64,000 bases of DNA from Diplonema japonicum (lineage: Eukaryota > Euglenozoa > Diplonemea > Diplonemida > Diplonemidae): positions 248,001-312,000 of the forward strand of contig OZ025725.1 in assembly GCA_964019335.1 (NCBI GenBank), read 5' to 3'. Shown in pieces: positions 29,047 to 37,473 of this stretch. The notes under the pieces were generated by a model that had not been told where the DNA came from, ran no database searches, and saw nothing but the letters and a program-made list of their open reading frames with translations. The translations under genes and the position numbers were made by a program. Within the stretch, counting starts at the first letter, position 1, and the number at the start of each line of letters is the position of its first letter.

Positions 29047-29875
29047 TTAGGTGAGAGATTTTTTTTTTATACCCCCTTCGCTATCCTATTCCCTGCGATC
29101 TGTTTGATATTTTTTCCCCTCCTTTTTTCTCTCTCTTTTTCTCTGTATGGGGAAAAAAAAAAAAAAGTACAAACTCCTTCTTAAAGGAAGTATTTCAAAA
29201 AAAAAAAAAGATTTACACAAAACTTCATATTTCCTTCTTTTGTTTTATAAAAAAAAAAAAGAAAACGAGTCTTTTTGGCTTGCTTAAAACAAAAGGGTGA
29301 AGGGTGGGAGCGATGTATTTATATAAACTTTCTCCAGGTTTCTACCCTTTGCAACGACCCCCCCCCCCCCCCCCCCCCCCGGCACGTACAAAAACAAAGG
29401 CCAGTTCCTCTTTTTTTACGCGCTGCAGACGTGGGGGAGCGGGATCGTTGCTATCCCCCTCCCCCCCGGCTGTGTACAAACAACAAATCAGCTGACACTT
29501 CTTCTTTTTCCGTTTAAAAGTCTACTTCTTCGTTCTCCCTTACTTCCCATTATTTTCTTTCTCCTCCCACCTTTTTCGTTTTTACTTCTTTTTTATTTCT
29601 TTTTTTTTTTTCCCTCAAAACTCTCGGCAACCCAGTGCTCCCTGAGATCCTGGACACAAAAGCCAGCTGGCCTGCAACTGACCTGCACCGAGTCTGAACA
29701 GCTTCGATGAGAACTGTGAACGTCAGTTAGAGGGCAAGCCTGAAGGGCCGAATACCCCAAGAACTTTTCCTGCCCGCCCGAAAAAAAAAGAAAACTTTTT
29801 TTTTCGTTCCTCCGAACATAAAAACTAAAAAATAAAAATAAAAATAAAAAGGTGGCGTAACAACAAAAGGAAAAA
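29047..29875. other. Spacer with repeat R1 and homopolymers
   Basis: A- and T-runs, a 22-base C-run at 29,359-29,380 inside repeat R1, then T- and A-rich leader sequence of the peptidase gene. The piece near 29,620-29,770 is more complex but has no convincing reading frame. Confidence 0.5.
29267..29430. repeat. Dispersed repeat R1, member 3
   Basis: GAGTCTTTTTGGCTTGCTTA, AAACAAAAGGG, ATAAACTTTCTCCAGGTTTC, a long C-run, CGGCACGTACA, and GGCCAGTTCCTCTTTTTTT. Blocks line up with 46,386-46,530. Confidence 0.55.
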
Positions 29876-32369
29876 ATGGTTCTCAAGGGGGTCCAGCTAC
29901 TAGTCGCAGCAGCGGCGGTAGTAGTGGCAGAGGGGAGGGGTGAGTGGTGCGTGGCAGAGAAGGCAGCCCAAGGCCACGCCAGAGAGTTCAGGGGGACGTT
30001 CAGGGACTTCAGCATGTACGCCGGCGTGGGCAAGGTCCCCGCGTGCAAGGACATCACAAAGCACGTGGAGGGCAACGACGGTCTCTGGGTGCTCGAGTTC
30101 GACAAGGAGAGCGACTACACCAACGCCAAAGAACGTCTGCAGGCTGCCAACATGAAAATCTTCTTCGACAGCGGGAAGCTATCGTTCGTGACAAACGGCG
30201 GAACACAGCTGACGGACATTGTGGGCCTCGACGGGTGCGGAGGCGAGGTGGGTACCTCTGTCATCCCTGTCTCCGCCACCAAGGTGATCCCTTCCCCAGG
30301 GCCTTCCGACGAACTCCTTACAAGAGGCGCTCTCAGGAACGATCCTGTAATTGCTGCCGCCGTCAGCCACGTCAGCGAAAGCGAGCTCGTCGACTTCGTC
30401 ACAAAACTGCAGTCTTACCACACAAGGAACTCCTACTCCACCGAGGTCGCTGAGGCGGGGCAATGGATTGAAAAGCAGTACGAGGCGTACGGGTTCGCCA
30501 CCGAAACCCACAGGTTCCGTGAGGACATGTCTCCCAACCTCATCGCCACCCTCAAGGGCAAGACCAACCCCGAAAAGGTAATCGTTGTCGGCGCGCACTA
30601 CGACAGCAGATCCACCAACAGCAACAGTAAAACACAGCGTGCCCCAGGTGGCGACGATAACGCATCAGGCACCTCCGCTCTTCTTGAGCTTGCCAGGGTT
30701 ATCTTCACACGTAAGCTTTCCTTTGACTACACCATCAAGCTCTGCTCCTTCTCCGGAGAGGAACAGGGTCTTCTTGGGTCTGCTGCCCAAGCTCGTTTGT
30801 GGAAACAGCAGGGCATGGCCATCGAGGCCATGTTCAATGCAGACATGCTTGGGTACCAAATCCCCACCGATCCCATCACCATGGGCTTCAAGGACAGGCA
30901 TATTGACCATGCCTTGACCGAGCAGGTCATGCGGATCACAGAGGACTACACGGGGCTCCCTACCGCGTACTCCGCTTCGTGCTGCTCCGACTACAAGTCC
31001 TTCCACGACGAGGGGTACGTTGCGGTGGGATTCTTCGAGAACGCGATCGCCGCCTCGTCGTACCCTCATTACCACAAATCTACCGACTTACTTGAGTACA
31101 TCAACACGGAGCAGCTTCAGAAGGAAGTTCAGGCCATTGTCGCAACAGTGATGACCTACGCCCATGTGGTGCACGATAAGCTGGACGATGTTCTTCCCTC
31201 CAGGGACACCTTCATATACCTCGCACCCATCGACACCGTTGGAGGTGCTGTTGTTCCCAACCTGAACAGGACGGTAGTCGCGCTGTACGACAAGCTGGCA
31301 ACCGTTCCTGTCGGGTGGAACGCGGTAAGGATCAACCCCAGCGTGCCGAAGTACCTTGTAAGAAGCAGGCATCACGACGATAGGGAAAACCTCAAGGCAG
31401 CCTACGGCAGCGATCTGATCCAGATCAGCGAACAATTCTTCATCATGGCGACAGAAGAAATAGGCGAGAGGAAGGCGCACTCCTGCGGAATCCTGACGCT
31501 GAAACCGCAACCGGGTTCCGTAAAGGCAAGCATGATGAAGAGCCCGAGAGCAGGGATGACCACCGCACAGAAAAACCAAGAAAAGGCATTCTACATGAAC
31601 CTCGTAACCGAAGGGTTGGTGCAGTCTATTCTAAGACCGCTAAGCGGTGATGAACCAATTGTGGTTAATGGAGTGTCGGAAAGAGTGGCGACTAGATACT
31701 CATTTGTAGAATGGAACAAAAAGGCAGCGGAATGGATTGGTGAGTACATGATCAAGCACGCTGCATGTGATGATGTCGTCTACCAAGAGTTCGCAGTGAG
31801 AAGGGAAATGACGAGGAATGTGATTTGCAAGAAGATCGGGCTGACACAGCCGGACGATATCGTGGTTATTGGTGCGCACTTTGATTCCATCAGCTCTGCG
31901 AACGGTGGCAAGTCAGCCGAGTTTGCCCCTGGCGCCATCGACAACGGAAGTGGATCCACAAATGTGATGGCAGTGGCACAAGCGTTGAAAAATTTCAAGA
32001 ACGACAAGACCATTCACTTCATCCTATTCTCCGGTGAGGAACAAGGTCTCTACGGGTCCACCCACTATGTCGACGTTGCACTGAAAGAAGGTCTTAAAAT
32101 CGATGTTGCGTTGATTATGGACATGACCGCCTATTCTGCTAAGCATTTTGGAGTCACATTTGAAGGTACCACTTCTCCTGCCATTCGGGCTGTAATGGAC
32201 AACGCTGAGGACAACCTTGCCTACCTTAAAGAGACGCTTGGGTCCAACCTGGCTACGAACCACGTGACTAGGTCGTTTGGGTCGGACCACGTTCCTTTTC
32301 AGAAGGCGGGTATTCCTGCTATTCTTCACATTGAGCTGGATGACACTGACTACCCTGGTATGAGATTTC

Positions 32370-32400
<31 letters not shown>

Positions 32401-32505
32401 GGGTACCACAAAACAACCGACACTGTCAGCTATGCCAACTACCTGCAAATGCGTGACATTGGGCGTGTGATTCTTGGTCAGGTGTATGATTATTCCACGG
32501 CGTAG
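29876..32505 (+). CDS. Secreted M28 metallopeptidase with two tandem catalytic domains (two exons)
   Basis: Exons 29,876-32,357 and 32,402-32,505; 861 residues. An N-terminal signal peptide (VLKGVQLLVAAAAVVVA) is followed by a pro-domain and two M28 (aminopeptidase-type, di-zinc) domains. Domain 1, about residues 165-430: GAHYDSR, PGGDDNASGTSALL, FSGEEQGLLGS, FNADMLGY, HYHKSTD. Domain 2, about 580-861: GAHFDSI, PGAIDNGSGSTNVM, FSGEEQGLYGS, IMDMTAYS, YHKTTDT. The ligand His of domain 2 is encoded right after the intron, whose removal restores DYPGYHKTTD and matches SYPHYHKSTD in domain 1. The intron is 44 bases, most of it A. Both domains keep the metal ligands, so both may be active. Confidence 0.9.
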
Positions 32506-33287
32506 ATGGTTTACGTTTTGGTTTTTTTTTTTTGTAATTGTTTTCTGTTCTGTTTGTGTTTCTCGGCTTCTCCTATTTTTCCTTTGTGTTTTGAATTTTT
32601 TTTTCTCAAAAAAACTTCTTCTTTCTTTTTTTTTGTTTTTTTTTCTTTTTTTGAATTTTTGTGTTTTCTTCTTATCATAATACACCTGCAGCGGGTGTCG
32701 GGAGGAGAAGGGGAAAAAAAAAAGAGGGGAAGAAAATGAAAAAAGAAATAGGAACAACAAAAATTCATAAAAAAAAAAAAAACGGAAGAAGAAAGAAAGA
32801 AAAAAAAAAGAAGAAAAAAGAATACCGTGTGTATGTAGTAAGAGGGAAAAAAAAGGGGGGGGATACTCTACCTTATTTATTAAACTGCGGCAATCTTTTT
32901 TTCTACCCCGCCCCATACTTTTTCTTTCTTCTTTAGTCGTCAGCAGCAATATTTTTACATTATTATTATCTTTTTTTTTTTTCCCTTTTGGAGTAGAAAT
33001 TGATTCCAGTCATTCAAAATAACCCCAGATTGATTTTGGAAAAGAAAGGAGGAAAAAGAAGGGAGGGAAGGAAAAAAAAAAAAAAAAAGAGTGGCTCAAC
33101 TTTGTTTTTTTCGTCTTGCGGTAAGAGGGTGTTTTTTTTTTTTTTTTTTTATATTATTATTCTTTCCCTCCCACCCCCTTTTTTTTTTCTTTCGTAAGTC
33201 AAACGTGCATTTTTTTTTTCTTTTTTTTCTTTTTTCTGCTTTGTGAGGGGGGGGGGGGGGGGGGGGAAATCAGCTAAGGAAAAAAAA
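32506..33287. other. Spacer upstream of the RNA-end-processing gene
   Basis: Almost entirely T-, A- and G-runs with little complex sequence. A GTGTCGGGAGG segment near 32,695 and a 21-base G-run at 33,247-33,266 stand out. No gene. Confidence 0.5.
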
Positions 33288-36200
33288 ATGCCCGGGAAGA
33301 AGAAAAAGCAAGACCCACCACCTCCACCCGAAAAACTGATATCATCTGAGATTGTTTACAAAAAGGTAATGTGGCACCCAGACGTTGACCAAGACATATT
33401 GGACATAGAGTACATCGATCGCTTCCTGGGCGTTAAATCCATGTCTCTGAAGAAATGGAGAGAAGGAGGAGACGATGACTTCGATAGTATCCCGTGGCAC
33501 CGTGTGGTTGCGTTCAAGGCAAAAGGTGTTGTGTTTTGGGACAGGGAGGCGAGAATGAACAAATTGGAACAGCTTTTCAACGGCGAGCTCCTTAAAGACG
33601 TCAAAGAACCCACCGCCGCCACCAACGGAAAAAAACAAAACGGAAAAGCGAAAAAAACCCAATCGACCAAACGACAATTTCCAAGAACCGATCTGATCAA
33701 CTTCCGATCGTTTTCCTACGAAACTTCATCATGGAAACGAACCACGTTTGAACCACCATTGTCAGGCAACGCCAGCACATATCAACAACTTCCACGAAAT
33801 TTAAAAATGATAACATGGAACGTATTATTTGGAAAATTCGACTACGAGCTAATCAACTGCGAAACAAGATGGACCGCTCTCCTAGCAAAGCTCGCATCGG
33901 AAGCCCCCGACATTGTCTGCCTTCAAGAAACAGACGAAACTTTCACCGCAAAACTCCTTTCGACACCTTACATCCGAGACAATTTCATCATTACTGACCA
34001 CCAATGCACCGAATTCGGCCCGGACAGCATCATCCTAATCGAAAACACCGGATTCGTTGCTGCCGTTACAGCACGCCTTCACCAATTTAACCCCCACGTG
34101 AACAGTGTCATTATCGACACTGTTATTGGTGGGAAAACGGTTGGAATTTGCAGTTTGCATCTTACCTCCGACATGGCTACTGGTGCGGCATCTAAACGAG
34201 CTGTTCAGTTGGAGTCGCTGTTCTCAATTCTTCACACGTACGACCATGTTTTGATGGCAGGGGATTTTAACTTTGGTGATGGTTCTGAAAATGACGGGAT
34301 CGATTGGGGGAAGCACAGGGATGCTTGGACCCGCCTTCATGGGTCAGATATCAAGTCGCTCCCGCCGACCTTCGACCCCGTCACGAACCCTCTTGCTGCG
34401 TTAAATACCGCCACCTTCGTCTCCAAGCGTATGGACCGTGTTGTGTACCGTTCGAAAGACAACACCATCCTCCCTGTTTCTATCAACCTCATCGGAGACA
34501 TCAGCGACGAATGGGATTATGAAAGCAAAAAAGAACATGAGGACGATGATGATGATGATGATGATGAAGAAGTTTCGCTTCCCAAGGCGCTTCCTTCCCC
34601 GGAGGTGCTTCCTGCAGACGTGCAGATCCAGTTCGTTATCCGCGGCCTGCAAGCGTCGGGGAAAACCACGCTCTCCAGGCTGCTCCAAGAACGCTTCGGT
34701 GGTGTGGTCGCAACAAACCTCAAAAGCCTGCAACGAATGGTTCACGCCGAAGGTGTTAAGGTTGTCATCGTCGACACCCCGCATTGCACCAAGGCACAAC
34801 TGGAAAGAACGGTAAAGGTACTGTGCCAATCGAGGGCAATGCGGTACACAATACTTCTTGATATTTCAGCACCGATATCGGTATTGACAGCAAGGCTGAA
34901 GACAGGGAGGTTGGGCGCCAAAGCGGGGCACGTACTTACAGCAACATCCTTGTACACCGTGTCGCTGACTGAAGCAGACAAAAAGAGTGTAAACCTCGTG
35001 ATAGAAGTGGACGGTACAAAACCGGCCTCGAAGAATATCGAGGCCATTCAGCAGAATCTGATACAAGAAGCAGGCTTGCTGAAGGAAGCTCTACCTGTGA
35101 TGAAGTCGAACCCGCCTGCCGAGCTCCCACCTCCACCTGGGAACCCATTCCCCATCACGCCCATGAGCGACCATTATGGTCTGGTCTTTGAACTGACGTA
35201 CGGTGACGACGCCCCTATAGAGGGTGATGGTACATATGTTGACCGCCCTGTTGTTGTGTACAAGGATACCTTCCACAGAGGTGTTGCTCTGGCGGTAGTC
35301 GTGGAGGGACACCCTGCCCTTCAGATCGCTCCTATCCGACGGGACCTCGACAAAGCTGTGAAGACCTGGCCGTGCCATGTGAACATCATGTGGCCGTTCA
35401 TCCCCATGTCGTCCTACCTTGCGCACAGGGACAGCGTCGCAGACGCAATTGCAGACAGCGGCCTGCACCCATTCCGGCTCACGTTATCAAAGCTGAAGTC
35501 TTTCAACGATTTCACGCGGAACAGGGCGAGCCTGTGGTTGGACCCTGAGACGCCAGACAAGCCGGATTGTTTGAAGAAGCTTCGTAAGTCTCTCGAAACC
35601 CGCTTTGTTGACAGTTCAGCATCTGAAAGCCATGGTTTCAACCCGCACATGACGATCGGCAGGGCAACTCCTGACAAGGTGCAGTCCATCGCCAAGCAGT
35701 ACAAATGGCACGGCGGGGAGGGCACCAATGAGGTTTCCGTTTTGATCACGCACTTGACCGTCCTGGCAAGGACGGGTGAGGGTGAGCCGATGCTCCCTGT
35801 CGACACGGTGCAGCTTCCGTATGAAGACGACGACGCGGCCGAAAAGGCCGAGCTTAGCTTCGATCTCTCATCGTTGCCCCCAATCGCCACGCCACGTCCG
35901 TTGCTAGAACCCCATCCTTTGGGCGGGAGGAAGACCCTCGACACTTATACCCCGAAAGATTCGTTGGAGGTGTTCATGTTGCACCTCGCCGCACGCCTGT
36001 CACGGGCCCAAGGATCCAAGCAGGCCATCGAGCTATGCACCAAAACCCCAACACACATCTCTCAAAGGGGCGCTCAGTACCATGTCCCAACATCTTTCTT
36101 GGATGAATACCTGCGGTTCTGGCAGGCAGCGAGGGACGACAACGCCAAAACACCGTTCTTCATGGAGGAGATCAGAGGCACTGTGTTCAGAGCGTATGTG

Positions 36201-37070
36201 GATGTCGATATTAAACTGACAAGCGGCACGTTCGACCTAAAAGCATCGAAGTGGCTGGATCTCATCGCTAACGTAGCGAAGAAAGTCTACTCCGTCCAGT
36301 CGTGCATGATGGTGGTGACAGCATGCCACGGTAAGTGGGAGTGCGATGAAAGCGATGTCAGCACAAAATCGGGGTTCAGGGTGTTCTTTTTAGACCTCTA
36401 CACGTCCAGTCCAATGTACAAGAAGTTTATCGAAGAGCTTTCCGAGACCTTCATGAGAGAGGTGAAGACGTACCCTGGCATGCCTGCAAAGGGCCTGCGA
36501 GATGTCATGGACACACATTCTGTAGGGTGGGACAGGGGCAGGCTCTTGGGTACTATGAAACGTCGTAAAGACCTAGCAAGGGTGTACGAGCTTGATGGTG
36601 CGTGGTACTGCCCGGAAGAGGGTTCTTGCACGTTGGCTGCGGGGCTGACAGACCACCTGCGTAAGCACGGCATGGAGCTTTGCTACTCCACTATGCTACG
36701 AACGTGGGACGGCGTCCTCCCTTCCTTCGCGAAGCTCCCTGCCACAATGGTGCCGGAAACCCTTGCAGGGTACCACTACGCGGTTCTCCCTGAAGCTGAA
36801 AATCGTACCATCGATCTCATTAAACTGAAACCTGTCACCTTCAACTCCCAGGTTCATACATATCGCAACACCGCTTTAATCGGCTATAACAGGCCCAAAT
36901 CCCTTGATAAATACCGTCTTGTGCCCTACCCTTCAATACTTCCAGGGGAAGACGAGCCAAACCTCGATTCGCTGCTCAATGAGCTTATTGCCGTGAGGAC
37001 CGCAGGGAAACTGGCGGTTAAAGAGGCGGAGTGGAGGAGGATCTTGGTGAGCAAACGGGCGTATTTGTAA
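33288..37070 (+). CDS. Multidomain RNA-end-processing protein: MJ1316, EEP, P-loop kinase, 2H phosphoesterase, primase-like
   Basis: A single-exon 1260-residue protein. Residues 18-90 match the MJ1316 (DUF504) RNA-cyclic-end recognition domain (EYIDRFLGVKSMSLKKW, IPWHRVVAFKAKGVVFWDRE). Residues 173-405 are an endonuclease/exonuclease/phosphatase domain (MITWNVLFG, VCLQETDE, MAGDFNFGD, RMDRVVYRSK). Residues 445-600 are a P-loop kinase-like domain (IRGLQASGKTTLSRLLQ, VVIVDTPHC) placed before the closing EEP motif SDHYGLVFEL at 627. Residues 660-830 are a 2H/LigT phosphoesterase (HVNIMWPF at 697, HMTIGR at 787). Residues 930-1130 carry FRAYVDVDIK and SGFRVFFLDLY, resembling the archaeo-eukaryotic primase fold. 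Kinase plus 2H is the end-healing pair of fungal/plant tRNA ligases. RNA repair or RNA-end editing is the inferred role. ATG follows an A-run. Confidence 0.8.
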   Translation: MPGKKKKQDPPPPPEKLISSEIVYKKVMWHPDVDQDILDIEYIDRFLGVKSMSLKKWREGGDDDFDSIPWHRVVAFKAKGVVFWDREARMNKLEQLFNGELLKDVKEPTAATNGKKQNGKAKKTQSTKRQFPRTDLINFRSFSYETSSWKRTTFEPPLSGNASTYQQLPRNLKMITWNVLFGKFDYELINCETRWTALLAKLASEAPDIVCLQETDETFTAKLLSTPYIRDNFIITDHQCTEFGPDSIILIENTGFVAAVTARLHQFNPHVNSVIIDTVIGGKTVGICSLHLTSDMATGAASKRAVQLESLFSILHTYDHVLMAGDFNFGDGSENDGIDWGKHRDAWTRLHGSDIKSLPPTFDPVTNPLAALNTATFVSKRMDRVVYRSKDNTILPVSINLIGDISDEWDYESKKEHEDDDDDDDDEEVSLPKALPSPEVLPADVQIQFVIRGLQASGKTTLSRLLQERFGGVVATNLKSLQRMVHAEGVKVVIVDTPHCTKAQLERTVKVLCQSRAMRYTILLDISAPISVLTARLKTGRLGAKAGHVLTATSLYTVSLTEADKKSVNLVIEVDGTKPASKNIEAIQQNLIQEAGLLKEALPVMKSNPPAELPPPPGNPFPITPMSDHYGLVFELTYGDDAPIEGDGTYVDRPVVVYKDTFHRGVALAVVVEGHPALQIAPIRRDLDKAVKTWPCHVNIMWPFIPMSSYLAHRDSVADAIADSGLHPFRLTLSKLKSFNDFTRNRASLWLDPETPDKPDCLKKLRKSLETRFVDSSASESHGFNPHMTIGRATPDKVQSIAKQYKWHGGEGTNEVSVLITHLTVLARTGEGEPMLPVDTVQLPYEDDDAAEKAELSFDLSSLPPIATPRPLLEPHPLGGRKTLDTYTPKDSLEVFMLHLAARLSRAQGSKQAIELCTKTPTHISQRGAQYHVPTSFLDEYLRFWQAARDDNAKTPFFMEEIRGTVFRAYVDVDIKLTSGTFDLKASKWLDLIANVAKKVYSVQSCMMVVTACHGKWECDESDVSTKSGFRVFFLDLYTSSPMYKKFIEELSETFMREVKTYPGMPAKGLRDVMDTHSVGWDRGRLLGTMKRRKDLARVYELDGAWYCPEEGSCTLAAGLTDHLRKHGMELCYSTMLRTWDGVLPSFAKLPATMVPETLAGYHYAVLPEAENRTIDLIKLKPVTFNSQVHTYRNTALIGYNRPKSLDKYRLVPYPSILPGEDEPNLDSLLNELIAVRTAGKLAVKEAEWRRILVSKRAYL

Positions 37071-37473
37071 AACGGCACGGCCATTTTTCTTTTTAAATAA
37101 AAGAAAGAAGAAAGAAAGAAAAAAAAAAAAAAAAAAACCACCCCTCCTCTCTTTTTTTTTTTTTTAAAGCTGCTCTCCTGTAAACCTAACCTAGCAGCAG
37201 GAGGGCTTTTTCACCCCATATCCATCCATAGTGATTCCCCCTTTGCGACGTTATTTTGATTTTTTCCTGTTTTTTTTTTCTTCTTTTTTTTTTTGCTCTC
37301 TTCTCTAGGGGGGGATGAAGCGAGGGGGAAAAAAAAAGAAAGAAAAAAAAGAAACCTGTAGACTCCCCTTCTTATCTTCCAATATCCCTTTTTTTTTTTT
37401 TTTACTTTTACACTATCTGTTCCACCCCAAAGGAAAGAAGAAAAGAGGAAAAAAAAAAAAAAAAAGAAAAAAT
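37071..37473. other. Spacer upstream of the lipoxygenase-like gene
   Basis: T- and A-runs around a more complex part near 37,170-37,250. An A-rich leader ends at AAAAAATATG. No gene. Confidence 0.5.

Noticed and set aside
32358-32401. Premature end of the M28 peptidase in polylysine
   Set aside because: Splicing the 44-base intron restores YHKTTD, matching the first domain's metal-ligand motif.
37315-37473. Upstream start of the lipoxygenase-like protein at 37,315
   Set aside because: The 53 extra residues are Lys- and Phe-runs from homopolymers; the ATG at 37,474 is better.
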